Below, piece after piece: positions 34,433-42,896 of a stretch of 47,184 nucleotides of DNA (the first letter of the stretch is position 1; every line of letters starts with the position of its first letter). The position numbers were made by a program, and so were the translations under genes. Origin of the DNA: Hyphomicrobiales bacterium (GTDB lineage: Bacteria > Pseudomonadota > Alphaproteobacteria > Rhizobiales > Xanthobacteraceae); contig JAGXAC010000004.1 in the NCBI GenBank assembly GCA_019075925.1, positions 1 through 47,184 of the forward strand. Reading direction: 5' to 3'. Under the pieces are notes generated by a model. That model was not told the DNA's origin. It searched no databases and worked only from the letters and a program-made list of their open reading frames with translations.

Positions 34433-36060
34433 GCACCGAACCGCTCGTCTCCATCCGCGACCTCTCGGTCGCCTTTCGTGCCGACGGCCACGAAACGCTG
34501 GCGGTCGACCGCGTCTCCTTCGACATCGGCAAAGGTGAGACCATGGCGCTGGTCGGCGAATCCGGCTCCGGCAAATCGGCGACTGCGCTGTCGATCCTCA
34601 AGCTCCTGCCCTACCCTGCGGCGCGGCATCCTTCCGGCAGCATCCTGTTCAAGGGCCGCGATCTGATGCCGCTTTCGGAACGCGACATGCGCCGCGTCCG
34701 CGGCGACGACATCACCATCGTCTTCCAGGAGCCGATGACATCGCTTAACCCGCTGCATACGATCGAAAAGCAGATCGGCGAAATTCTGCTGCTGCATCGC
34801 GGGTTGACCGGAACGGCGGCGCGGGCGCGAACGCTCGAAGTCTTGACGCAAGTCGGCATTCCCGATCCGCAAAGCCGGCTGGGCAGCTATCCGCACCAGC
34901 TTTCCGGCGGCCAGCGGCAGCGCGTCATGATCGCCATGGCGCTTGCCAACGAGCCCGACCTGCTGATCGCCGACGAACCGACGACGGCACTCGATGTCAC
35001 CGTACAGGCGCAAATCATTGAATTATTGCGGGACCTCCAGAAACGCCTCGGCATGTCGCTTCTGTTCATCACTCACGATCTCGGCATTGTGCGGAAAATT
35101 GCGCAAAAGGTCTGCGTGATGAACCAGGGCAAGATCGTCGAACAAGGCGACGTCCAGCGCGTCTTCGCCGCACCCGCGCATGCCTACACCCGCGCGTTGC
35201 TCACCGCCGAGCCGAAACCCGATCCGGCCCCGCCGCAGCCCGACGCGCCAATGATCCTGGAAGCCAAAGATTTAAAAGTGTGGTTTCCGGTCAAGCGCGG
35301 CGTGCTGCGCAAGGTGGTCGGACATATCAAAGCCGTCGATGGCGTGAGCATCGATTTGCGCAAGGGCGAAACGCTCGGCGTGGTCGGCGAGTCCGGCTCC
35401 GGCAAGACGACGCTTGGGCTAGCCTTGCTCCGGCTGATCTCTTCCGACGGGCCGATCGTGTTCATGGGCAGCGCGCTGCAAGGCCTTCGCTTCAAGCAGA
35501 TGCGGCCGTTCCGGCGCGACATGCAGATCGTGTTTCAGGACCCGTACGGATCCTTGTCACCGCGCCTGTCGGTTGCCGAAATCATCAGCGAAGGTTTGTT
35601 GGTCCACGATCCGGGCCTGCCGCGACAGGACCGCGATCAGCGCGTCATGCGGGCGCTCGCCGACGTCGGGCTCGATCCCGCCATGCGCTCTCGCTTTCCG
35701 CACGAATTCTCCGGTGGCCAGCGGCAGCGCATCGCGCTGGCCCGCGCCGTCGTGCTGGAACCGACCTTCGTCGTGCTCGACGAACCGACCAGCGCGCTGG
35801 ACATGCTCATTCAGTCGCAAATGGTCGATCTGCTGCGCGACTTGCAGAAACGGCGAAATTTGACCTACCTGTTCATTTCGCACGACCTGCGAGTGGTCGC
35901 CGCACTGGCAAGCCGTCTCATCGTGATGCGGCAAGGCAAAGTGGTGGAGGCCGGCGTCGCCGCCGATCTGTTCAAGCATCCGCGGAGCGACTATACGCGC
36001 GCACTATTCGCCGCCGCGTTCAATCTGGAAAGCGCGCCGACCGACGTCGTCGCGCAATGA
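34429..36060 (+). CDS. yejF: Peptide ABC transporter double ATPase YejF
   Basis: A 543-residue fusion of two ABC ATPase domains. Domain 1 has [35 protein letters not shown] and [13 protein letters not shown]. Domain 2 has [35 protein letters not shown] and [13 protein letters not shown]. Both sites look competent. It powers uptake of oligopeptides through YejBE; in other rhizobia and enterobacteria this system imports antimicrobial peptides such as microcin C and plant NCR peptides. The ORF-track start at 34324 is a shadow extension; the ATG at 34429 overlaps yejE. Confidence 0.93.
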   Translation: MSTEPLVSIRDLSVAFRADGHETLAVDRVSFDIGKGETMALVGESGSGKSATALSILKLLPYPAARHPSGSILFKGRDLMPLSERDMRRVRGDDITIVFQEPMTSLNPLHTIEKQIGEILLLHRGLTGTAARARTLEVLTQVGIPDPQSRLGSYPHQLSGGQRQRVMIAMALANEPDLLIADEPTTALDVTVQAQIIELLRDLQKRLGMSLLFITHDLGIVRKIAQKVCVMNQGKIVEQGDVQRVFAAPAHAYTRALLTAEPKPDPAPPQPDAPMILEAKDLKVWFPVKRGVLRKVVGHIKAVDGVSIDLRKGETLGVVGESGSGKTTLGLALLRLISSDGPIVFMGSALQGLRFKQMRPFRRDMQIVFQDPYGSLSPRLSVAEIISEGLLVHDPGLPRQDRDQRVMRALADVGLDPAMRSRFPHEFSGGQRQRIALARAVVLEPTFVVLDEPTSALDMLIQSQMVDLLRDLQKRRNLTYLFISHDLRVVAALASRLIVMRQGKVVEAGVAADLFKHPRSDYTRALFAAAFNLESAPTDVVAQ

Positions 36061-36065
36061 GACCG

Positions 36066-36096
36066 CGCGGGCCCGCCTCGTGAAGGCGAGCCCGCG
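36066..36096. terminator. Bidirectional hairpin between yejF and cytochrome c gene
   Basis: The sequence GCGGGCCCGCC, loop TCGTGAA, GGCGAGCCCGC forms an 11-pair stem with one G-T wobble and a seven-base loop, extended by one further C-G pair. It lies six bases after the yejF stop and ten bases before the end of the convergent cytochrome c gene. It lacks a long T run, so termination may be partly factor-dependent. Confidence 0.75.
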
Positions 36097-36105
36097 ATAT
36101 GCGGC

Positions 36106-36639
36106 TTATTTCGGGGCTTCTGCCGCCGTCTGGCCGGGCGGCTCGATGCGGAAGGTGAAGATCGTCACCTTCTCGCCCGGCTTATACGGCCCCGGCACCT
36201 TGTTGTGTACCGGCGGAATCGAGCGCAGATACGCGACCACCGCCTTGACGTCGTCCTTCGTCATGTTGACGAAGGCTTGATAGTTCATGATCGGCGCAAG
36301 CTGCCGGCCGTCCGGACGCCTGCCGGTGGTGATCGCGGCGGCGATCTGCTCGTCAGTCCAGCCGCCAATGCCGGTTTCCTTGTCCGGCGTAATGTTCCGG
36401 CCGTTGAACACGCCGAGGCCGGGGATTTCAAAGCCAACGTCCGACCCGCCGAGATACTTGTTCGGGTCCGGTTTGCCGAAGAAGAAGCCGGGCGTGTGGC
36501 AGTCGTTGCAGCCGGCAACCACGACCAGGTAGTGGCCGCGCTCAATCGCCGTCTCGGCGTGCGCTTTCGGCAGAGGATTCACCGCTGAAGCCATTGCGGC
36601 AATCGCGGCCGTAATAATGACGTAGCTTATCGCTCTCAT
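36106..36639 (-). CDS. Periplasmic class I cytochrome c
   Basis: A 177-residue protein with a Sec signal (MRAISYVIITAAIAAMASAV, cleaved near AHA), the heme motif CNDCH at residues 44-48 and a methionine ligand likely in PIMNYQAFVNM. The pattern RGHYLVVVAGCNDCHTPGFF is that of cytochrome c subunits of membrane dehydrogenases (alcohol or nicotinate dehydrogenase type), but no dehydrogenase gene lies beside it. A strong GGAAGGGGGG sequence precedes the ATG. It is convergent with the yej operon and separated from it by a hairpin. Confidence 0.85.
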   Translation of the reverse strand: MRAISYVIITAAIAAMASAVNPLPKAHAETAIERGHYLVVVAGCNDCHTPGFFFGKPDPNKYLGGSDVGFEIPGLGVFNGRNITPDKETGIGGWTDEQIAAAITTGRRPDGRQLAPIMNYQAFVNMTKDDVKAVVAYLRSIPPVHNKVPGPYKPGEKVTIFTFRIEPPGQTAAEAPK

Positions 36640-36782
36640 AGTCGCCCCCCTTCCAATTTTCCGGACGCACTATCACGATTGCCATCGCGCCCGTCCAGAC
36701 TCGCGGGAGTACGTTATACGGAGCGGTTCGAAGCGCAAGCGCCGGCGATTGAGGCTGCTTCGCCAGGAAGGTTTTAGGGGCG

Positions 36783-37382
36783 TCAGCCGGTGGGCAGGCG
36801 CCGTTCGCTGAAATGCCGCCAAATCATGATCCCGATCCCGGCCACCACGGCGGCCAGCAGGATCAGCAGCAGCGCCGAATTCTCGATCCAGGCAATCGCC
36901 GGGATGCCGAAAGCCATGATCAGGCCGAGCAGGCAAATCTGCCATGAGAAAATGTGCACCCCGGAGGTAAAGGTACCGAGCGCCAGCAGCGTGAAGATGG
37001 CGACGCCGGTCGATTGGGCCGTGAACAACCTTTGAACGCCGCTCAAAAACATGATGTTCATGACCAGCAGGAATGCGAGCCAATGCGCCACTTGGGTGCC
37101 GATCAGCCGCAGCTTGCCTTTCATATCCGGCGCGCTTGGCCACCCGTACCAGACGCAAACAAGGGCGATGAGCGGCGCCAGGATTTCCCAATAGATCAGG
37201 ATCGGATGCTTCGAAAAGCTGGTATAGGCCACCCCACCGATCGTCAGGAGCAACAATATACTGAATGGCAGTTCCCTGATCCAAAAGCCCGCATGCGGCG
37301 ATCGATGCGGCCGCGGTTCGTGCGGTGGCGGCACGTGCGGGACGCTCAAGGGCTCGGCGGGTGTCGGCTCGGTGCTGCTCAT
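36783..37382 (-). CDS. Multi-pass membrane protein of unknown function
   Basis: A 199-residue protein with a Pro/His-rich cytoplasmic N terminus (PHVPPPHEPRPHRSPHAGFW) and about five hydrophobic helices, beginning LPFSILLLLTIGGVAYTSF and ending LLILLAAVVAGIGIMIW. The charged C terminus is short (HFSERRLPTG). The ATG at 37382 is chosen over the GTG at 37385 because GGAGG lies five bases before the ATG. No catalytic motif is recognisable. The NlpC/P60 gene lies upstream on the same strand, with 46 bases between its stop and this start. Confidence 0.7.
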   Translation of the reverse strand: MSSTEPTPAEPLSVPHVPPPHEPRPHRSPHAGFWIRELPFSILLLLTIGGVAYTSFSKHPILIYWEILAPLIALVCVWYGWPSAPDMKGKLRLIGTQVAHWLAFLLVMNIMFLSGVQRLFTAQSTGVAIFTLLALGTFTSGVHIFSWQICLLGLIMAFGIPAIAWIENSALLLILLAAVVAGIGIMIWRHFSERRLPTG

Positions 37383-37428
37383 CACTGCCTCCGATCCTAA
37401 AGGTAGGCTACAAAAACGCCCTGCGCCA

Positions 37429-38277
37429 CTATCGGCGGCCTAGTCTTCGGATGCTTGAAACCTCGGCACCCGAAGCGCGGATGCGGGCGACGGCATCCGC
37501 TATCGGCTCGATCACCACCGCCATATGAAATGCGTTGGCGTGCAGCAGGCTTGCCCGGTCGCGAATGATGCCGACGTGGCCTTTCCAGAAAAAAAGATCG
37601 CCGCGTTGCGGATCGCCGGCATCCGCGGCCGTGCCGAGCGCCTGTTCCTGCAGGTCGCTGTCGCGCGGACAGGCAATGCCGCAGGCAGTAAGCGCCATTT
37701 GCACGAGACCGGAGCAATCGAGGCCAAGCATGGTCTTGCCGCCCCACAGATATGGCGCGCCGACGAACCGCTCCGCCACCGCCACGAAGTCGGTCTCATG
37801 CGTGTCGATCGGAGCGAGATGCACCGCCGGCAAAAAACGGCCCGATGCCGTCACCGCAAAGTTGCCATCGAAGCGAGCGACCGCGACGCGGGCGCCGAGC
37901 GGCAGCGCTTCGAGCGGCGTCGTCTTGATCGACGGCGCAGGAAAAACAAAGGTCCGCAGCGAAACGACTTTGTGGGTTGGCGTTGCGCCTGGCACCGTCA
38001 GGCCGTTCGCCGGCAGCCAACCGACATAGCCGTCTGCCGCCAGTTGGCCCCAAGCCCAGCCCTCGTCATTCGTTTCATAGATCGTGACACGCTCGCCCTT
38101 GAGAGCTTCGGTCGCAAGCGGCGCATCCGGCGACGGTTCGAGGCGGAGTGGCGCTTGCGGTTCGATCACCTCGCGGGCATGACCGTCGACATAGCGCGCC
38201 GCGACCACCTTGCCCTCGAGCGTCCTCGCCGCGAGATCGGCGCGAGCCGGCGTCAGGCGTGGATCGAAGGCGGCCAC
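37429..38277 (-). CDS. NlpC/P60 family cell-wall peptidase with SH3-type N terminus
   Basis: A 282-residue protein. The N-terminal half contains a bacterial SH3-like domain (GERVTIYETNDEGWAWGQLA then DGYVGWLPANGL). The C-terminal NlpC/P60 domain has the catalytic cysteine in LGLDCSGLVQMAL, a histidine in KGHVGIIRDRASLLHANAFH, and PYLWGGKTMLG before the cysteine. It should cleave peptide stems of peptidoglycan. No signal peptide is evident at the GTG start (38277), which is odd for a murein enzyme; cytoplasmic muropeptide recycling is possible. The M17 aminopeptidase gene ends nine bases upstream, a pairing that suggests peptide recycling. Confidence 0.87.
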   Translation of the reverse strand: MAAFDPRLTPARADLAARTLEGKVVAARYVDGHAREVIEPQAPLRLEPSPDAPLATEALKGERVTIYETNDEGWAWGQLAADGYVGWLPANGLTVPGATPTHKVVSLRTFVFPAPSIKTTPLEALPLGARVAVARFDGNFAVTASGRFLPAVHLAPIDTHETDFVAVAERFVGAPYLWGGKTMLGLDCSGLVQMALTACGIACPRDSDLQEQALGTAADAGDPQRGDLFFWKGHVGIIRDRASLLHANAFHMAVVIEPIADAVARIRASGAEVSSIRRLGRR

Positions 38278-38286
38278 CGATCCAAC

Positions 38287-39657
38287 TCAGCGGTAACGGT
38301 CGGCGAGGAGCGCATAGAGAGCGCGTGCGGCTTGTAGCTCGCCGCCCTCGGGTCGTCCCGGCTTGGCGCTCGGCGTCCAGGCAAAAATATCGAAATGCAC
38401 CCAGGACGCTGCTGCGACGAACCTACGCATGAATAAGGCGGCGGTGATGGCGCCGGCTTGGCCGCCGCTGCCGACGTTATTGATGTCGGCAACCTTGGAT
38501 TCGAGCATGGCTTGGTAGGGACGCCACAACGGCAGTCGCCATAGCGGATCGTTTTCCGACACACCGCAGCGGCTCAATTCGTCCGCAAGTTTGTCGTCGT
38601 CGGTAAAAAAGGGCGGCAGTTCTGGACCGAGCGCGACCCGCGCGGCGCCGGTGAGCGTGGCAAAATCCGCGAGCAGCGCCGGTTCCTCCTCGTCAGCGAG
38701 CGCGAGCGCATCGGCGAGAACGAGACGGCCCTCAGCATCGGTGTTGCCGATCTCAACAGTAATGCCTTTGCGCGACGGGTAAACGTCGCGCGGCCGAAAC
38801 GCGGCGCTGGAGATCACGTTTTCGACGGCCGGGATCAGTACACGCAGACGCACCTTCAGACCGCCCGCCATGATCATGTGGGCGAGCGCGAGCGCGGTCG
38901 CCGCGCCGCCCATGTCTTTTTTCATATTGAGCATGGAAGCGTCCGGCTTGATGTCGAGGCCGCCGGTATCGAAACAAACGCCCTTGCCGACCAGCGTGAC
39001 CCGCGGCCGGTTTGCCTCGCCCCATTGCAGGTCGATCAGCCGCGGCGGCTGCACCGCCGCGCGCCCGACCGCGTGGATCAGCGGAAAGTTCCCGGCCAGC
39101 AAATCGTCGCCGACGACGGCGGTGACATTGGCGCCGTGGCGACTGCCTAGAGCGCGCGCCGCCTGTTCGAGTTCAGCCGGGCCCATATCGTTCGCCGGCG
39201 TGTTGATCAGATCGCGCGCGAGCGTGACCGCTTCAACGGTGCGCTCAAGTTCATTGCGACCGACGCCTTGGGGCAGATCGAGTTGTGCCTGTGGCCGCTC
39301 GGCTTTGCGGTAACGAACAAAACGATACGTGCCGAGGGCAAAAGCGAGCGCAGCGAGCCGTGTATCGTGCGGTTCGTTGGCGAAGCGGTAGACGCCGCCG
39401 GGCAACTGTTCCGGCAGACGGCCGGGAAGGAAAAGATTTCTCGGTTCATCGGCGCCTTCGAGCCCAAACAGCACTCCGCCCAATCCGTCGGCCGCCGGCA
39501 ACAAAAGACACTGGCCCGGCTTTGGTTCGAAGCCGGCCGCATCGGCGTAGGCGCGCGCAGGCGGATCAAGCCGCTCGCGCAATTCCGCGTAGTTCGCCGT
39601 GGTGACGAACCAGATCGGTATCGCCGCCGTTCCGTTTGTGCTGAAGGTCGAAGCCAT
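38287..39657 (-). CDS. Leucyl aminopeptidase family (M17) protein
   Basis: A 456-residue M17 metallo-aminopeptidase. The catalytic signature GNTDAEGRLVLADALALADE is intact, and the first metal/lysine region is GKGVCFDTGGLDIKPDASML followed by NMKKDMGGAA. It releases N-terminal amino acids from peptides in the cytoplasm using two divalent metals. The ORF track starts at a GTG (39660), but the adjacent ATG at 39657 is used here. The NlpC/P60 gene follows directly. The next upstream gene, an amino acid permease, is 130 bases away on the same strand. Confidence 0.9.
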   Translation of the reverse strand: MASTFSTNGTAAIPIWFVTTANYAELRERLDPPARAYADAAGFEPKPGQCLLLPAADGLGGVLFGLEGADEPRNLFLPGRLPEQLPGGVYRFANEPHDTRLAALAFALGTYRFVRYRKAERPQAQLDLPQGVGRNELERTVEAVTLARDLINTPANDMGPAELEQAARALGSRHGANVTAVVGDDLLAGNFPLIHAVGRAAVQPPRLIDLQWGEANRPRVTLVGKGVCFDTGGLDIKPDASMLNMKKDMGGAATALALAHMIMAGGLKVRLRVLIPAVENVISSAAFRPRDVYPSRKGITVEIGNTDAEGRLVLADALALADEEEPALLADFATLTGAARVALGPELPPFFTDDDKLADELSRCGVSENDPLWRLPLWRPYQAMLESKVADINNVGSGGQAGAITAALFMRRFVAAASWVHFDIFAWTPSAKPGRPEGGELQAARALYALLADRYR

Positions 39658-39787
39658 CACTCTGCGTGGCTACCATGTCGGCGGCAATCCGGGAAGCTGA
39701 CGCGCTCGTGGTCCGAGCGAACAGCCTTGGATTTGAGATTGCCTTCAGGAATTTGCCGCTGGGCGTGTGGCGAATGCATCCGCTCCA

Positions 39788-41287
39788 CTATGCCCTGCCC
39801 CGCGCAAAGCCGCGGTCCTGCCGAACGCCGTAGAATGCGTATAGCAACAGCCCGATCACCATCCACCCGCCGAAGCGGAGCCACGTGTCGAATGGCAAGC
39901 CCGCCATCAGGAACGCGGAGGCGATCGCGCCCAGCGGGGCAACCACAAAGACCGCCGGAGTCTTGAACGAACGCTGCAAGTCCGGCTCCCTGATGCGGAG
40001 CACCAGCACTCCCAGACAGACGATGGCAAAAGCGAATAAAGTGCCGATACTGACCAACTCGCCCACCAATCCGATCGGGAGCAGACCCGCGAGCACCATG
40101 ACGACGCAGCCGGTGATCAGCGTCGTTACATAGGGTGTACGAAAACGGCTATGGACCTTGGCCGCGACGCGCGGCAGCAGCCCGTCGCGCGCCATCGAGT
40201 AGAACACCCGCGGCTGCCCGAGCAACATGACCAGGATCACCGACGTCAGGCCGAGAATGATGCCGAGCTTGAGGATCGGCGAAAGCGCCGTCAGTCCAAT
40301 CGAGTCGATGCCGACCGCGATGGGGTCGGGCACGTTAAGCTTGTCGTAGGACACGACACCGGTCAGCACGAAACCGACTGCAACATAAAGCACGGTGCAA
40401 ATCGCCAGCGAACCGAGGATCCCGATCGGCATATCGCGCTTGGGATTGCGTGCTTCCTGGGCGGCGGTCGAAACAGCGTCGAAGCCGATATAGGCAAAGA
40501 ACACAACCGCCGCCCCGCGGATGACGCCGCTCATCCCAAATTCCCCGGGGCCGACATTCGGCGGAATAAAGCTGCCGTGCGGATTGCCGGCAGTTATCCA
40601 ATGCGCGGTGCTTACGAATGGCGCAGCGGCAACAATAAAGACCAGGATAATGACGAGCTTGATGCCGACGATGATGTTGTTGGCCCTCGCCGATTCGTGG
40701 ATGCCGACGACGAGCAGCGCCGAAATTCCGGCGATCACCAGCATCGCCGGAACATTCAACAACGCGCCGGTGGCGTGCCAGGCGTGAGCGGCGGGATCGT
40801 AGGCGAACGGCGAGCCGGCGAAGGCCCGCGGAACGACGATGCCGATATCCCTGAGAAAGCTGACGACATAGCCCGACCAGCCGATCGCCACCGTGGTCGC
40901 GCCAAGGGCGTATTCGAGGATCAAGTCCCAGCCGATGATCCACGCGACCAGTTCGCCCATGGTGGCGTAAGCGTAGGTGTAGGCGCTGCCGGCGATCGGC
41001 ACCGTGGAAGCCATCTCCGCGTAGCACAGACCGGCAAACGCGCAGGCAAAAGCGCCGAGTACGAAGGACAACGTAATCGCCGGTCCGGCGTTGGCGGCGG
41101 CCGCATGTCCGGTGAGTACGAAAATACCAGCGCCGATGATCGCACCGATACCGAGCGCGACCAGATTTAACGCCGACAGGCTCCGTTTGAGCGGCACTCC
41201 ATTATGGGTGTGCAGCGCCTGTATTTCCGGTTCCTCGGCCTCCGCCTCCAGAACCGCCAGCGGCTTGCGCGCCCAGAGTCTCGACAT
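39788..41287 (-). CDS. APC-family amino acid permease (cationic amino acid transporter type)
   Basis: A 499-residue protein with about twelve helices. The opening [20 protein letters not shown] is the classic APC motif (GxxIGxGIF) at helix 1. [20 protein letters not shown] in the middle is diagnostic of the CAT/YfnA branch. [20 protein letters not shown] follows and the C terminus is basic. It is expected to import amino acids with protons; substrate cannot be fixed from sequence. It lies upstream of two peptide-degrading enzymes on the same strand, but 130 bases away. Confidence 0.9.
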   Translation of the reverse strand: MSRLWARKPLAVLEAEAEEPEIQALHTHNGVPLKRSLSALNLVALGIGAIIGAGIFVLTGHAAAANAGPAITLSFVLGAFACAFAGLCYAEMASTVPIAGSAYTYAYATMGELVAWIIGWDLILEYALGATTVAIGWSGYVVSFLRDIGIVVPRAFAGSPFAYDPAAHAWHATGALLNVPAMLVIAGISALLVVGIHESARANNIIVGIKLVIILVFIVAAAPFVSTAHWITAGNPHGSFIPPNVGPGEFGMSGVIRGAAVVFFAYIGFDAVSTAAQEARNPKRDMPIGILGSLAICTVLYVAVGFVLTGVVSYDKLNVPDPIAVGIDSIGLTALSPILKLGIILGLTSVILVMLLGQPRVFYSMARDGLLPRVAAKVHSRFRTPYVTTLITGCVVMVLAGLLPIGLVGELVSIGTLFAFAIVCLGVLVLRIREPDLQRSFKTPAVFVVAPLGAIASAFLMAGLPFDTWLRFGGWMVIGLLLYAFYGVRQDRGFARGRA

Positions 41288-41336
41288 GACAGCGATCCTC
41301 TACGAATTCGGCGGCGCGTCAACAAGCGCGCGGCGT

Positions 41337-41376
41337 TGACGTTTCAGTGCAGACCCTGACGTTTCAGTGCAGGCCC
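41337..41376. repeat. Two tandem 20-base repeats over the end of the ABC1-family gene
   Basis: TGACGTTTCAGTGCAGACCC and TGACGTTTCAGTGCAGGCCC stand head to tail and differ at one base. The right copy contains the stop codon and last codons of the ABC1-family gene (GLH, stop); the left copy lies just beyond. It looks like a small tandem duplication with no clear regulatory role. Confidence 0.8.
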
Positions 41377-42752
41377 GCCGCCGCCAGCGCGGTCTGTTGG
41401 CGCTTGGCGACGCGATCGAGCGAAAAATCTTCGATTGCCTCATTGAACAGCCGATAGAAATTGAGCTCGGCGCGAAGGTGCAAAAACACCGCGCCGAGAC
41501 CGATGGCGGCGCGATCCATAAAGACAAACTCGCGCGGCACCGTCACCGGGCCGTTTTGCTTGAGCAACTGATGCACGCGAAACGCTTCGCGGCGGCCATA
41601 TTCCGCCGGCGCGACGCCGTCGGCGATGGTGCGCACACGGTCGTCCAGCAGCGGGCCGTAAATGAAGCGCGCCCAGATGTTGAGCGCATCGATCAGATCG
41701 CGCGAAAGCCGGCGAAAACCCCAGGTCTCGTAGGCGTGAACCACCAGGTCCTCATCGTCGTGCAGCAGGCCGTGATAGAGATCGGCGACGCCGCGGACGA
41801 ATTTCGGCGGGAAAATCCGGATGCAGCCGTAATCAAGCAAGTTGATGCCGATCGGCGCCGACGGCTTACGCCGCCGCGTCCCGTTCGCGCCGAACACCGT
41901 GTAATTGCCAAGATGCGGATCGCCATGGATGACGCCGAAACGGCTGAACGGCAGCCACCAGGCGGTGAACATCGCGGTCGCCAGCGCGTTGCGCACGGCA
42001 AGCGGATCGTCCTTGTGCGCGAGCATGCGGCTGCCATCGAGCCAGTCGAGCGTCAGCAGTCGTCCGGTAGAGAGTTCGGGCCACGTGCGCGGCACGCGCA
42101 CAATATCGATGCCATCGAGCATGGTGCGATAAAGCGCAACGTGCTTGGCTTCCCGCCGATAGTCGAGTTCCTCGCGCACGCGGTCGCCGATTTCCTTACC
42201 GATCTCGCGGGTATCGAGCGCGCCGTCGAGACGCCGGCGGATGGCAAGCAGCCATCCGAGTTGCTGCAAATCGGCTTCGACCGCCGACTCCATGTCGGGA
42301 TATTGCAGCTTGCAGGCAAGCCTTGAGCCGTCATGCGAAAGCGCGCGGTGCACTTGGCCGAGCGAAGCGGCCGCCGCCGGATGGTGCTCGAAACTTGCGA
42401 ACTTGCCTTGCCAGTCGGGACCGAGTTCCGCCGTCATCCGCCGTTTCACGAACGCCCAACCCATCGGCGGCGCTTCGCTCTGAAGTTTTTGCAGTTCTAC
42501 CGCGTATTCCGGCGGCAGGAGATCCGGGATGGTCGACATCAATTGCGCGACCTTCATCAACGGCCCTTTGAGTCGCCCAAGCGCAGACGACAGCGCCGTA
42601 GCCTCGGCGGCCCGGTCGGACTTGGCGCCGATCAGCCGTCGCCCGGCATAGCGCACCGCCACGCCGCCGACATTGGCGCCGACGCGGGCGTAGCGCGCCG
42701 CGCGGGCCGATAAGCGGTTTTTTTCGCGGTCCGGTTTTTCCGATTTCGGCAT
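41364..42752 (-). CDS. ABC1/UbiB family atypical kinase-like protein
   Basis: A 462-residue UbiB/ADCK-type protein. The signature region reads LKGPLMKVAQLMSTIPDLLP; the canonical KxGQ is here KVAQ. The alanine-rich loop is HHPAAAASLGQVHRA, and the catalytic region is VIHGDPHLGNY then LLDYGC (DYG in place of DFG). Members support ubiquinone synthesis or lipid homeostasis through ATPase activity. The start is the ATG at 42752, which shares one base with the stop of a 47-residue ORF, rather than the TTG in the ORF track. No C-terminal membrane helices of the UbiB type are apparent. Confidence 0.88.
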   Translation of the reverse strand: MPKSEKPDREKNRLSARAARYARVGANVGGVAVRYAGRRLIGAKSDRAAEATALSSALGRLKGPLMKVAQLMSTIPDLLPPEYAVELQKLQSEAPPMGWAFVKRRMTAELGPDWQGKFASFEHHPAAAASLGQVHRALSHDGSRLACKLQYPDMESAVEADLQQLGWLLAIRRRLDGALDTREIGKEIGDRVREELDYRREAKHVALYRTMLDGIDIVRVPRTWPELSTGRLLTLDWLDGSRMLAHKDDPLAVRNALATAMFTAWWLPFSRFGVIHGDPHLGNYTVFGANGTRRRKPSAPIGINLLDYGCIRIFPPKFVRGVADLYHGLLHDDEDLVVHAYETWGFRRLSRDLIDALNIWARFIYGPLLDDRVRTIADGVAPAEYGRREAFRVHQLLKQNGPVTVPREFVFMDRAAIGLGAVFLHLRAELNFYRLFNEAIEDFSLDRVAKRQQTALAAAGLH

Positions 42753-42895
42753 CACGTCTTCGGCCAATTATCGCGGATCCAGCGAGCGAGACTTTCTTCG
42801 CTCACCTCACCGGCAGCGAGCGCCAGAATTATTTTGGTCGCATGCGCTTGTTCCCGAGTAAATCTTACGCCGTTTTTACCCAAGAAAATCATCAT
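42752..42895 (-). CDS. Small protein between pepF and the ABC1-family gene (not in ORF track)
   Basis: On the minus strand ATGATGATTTTCTTGGGT opens a 47-residue frame: MMIFLGKNGVRFTREQAHAT then KIILALAAGEVSEESLARWI and RDNWPKT. It starts one base after the PepF stop, and its TGA shares its final A with the ATG of the ABC1-family gene (TGATG). This near-perfect fit between two genes indicates real translation, probably coupled. The composition is that of a small soluble helical protein. I recognise no family. Confidence 0.68.
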   Translation of the reverse strand: MMIFLGKNGVRFTREQAHATKIILALAAGEVSEESLARWIRDNWPKT

Positions 42896-42896
42896 G

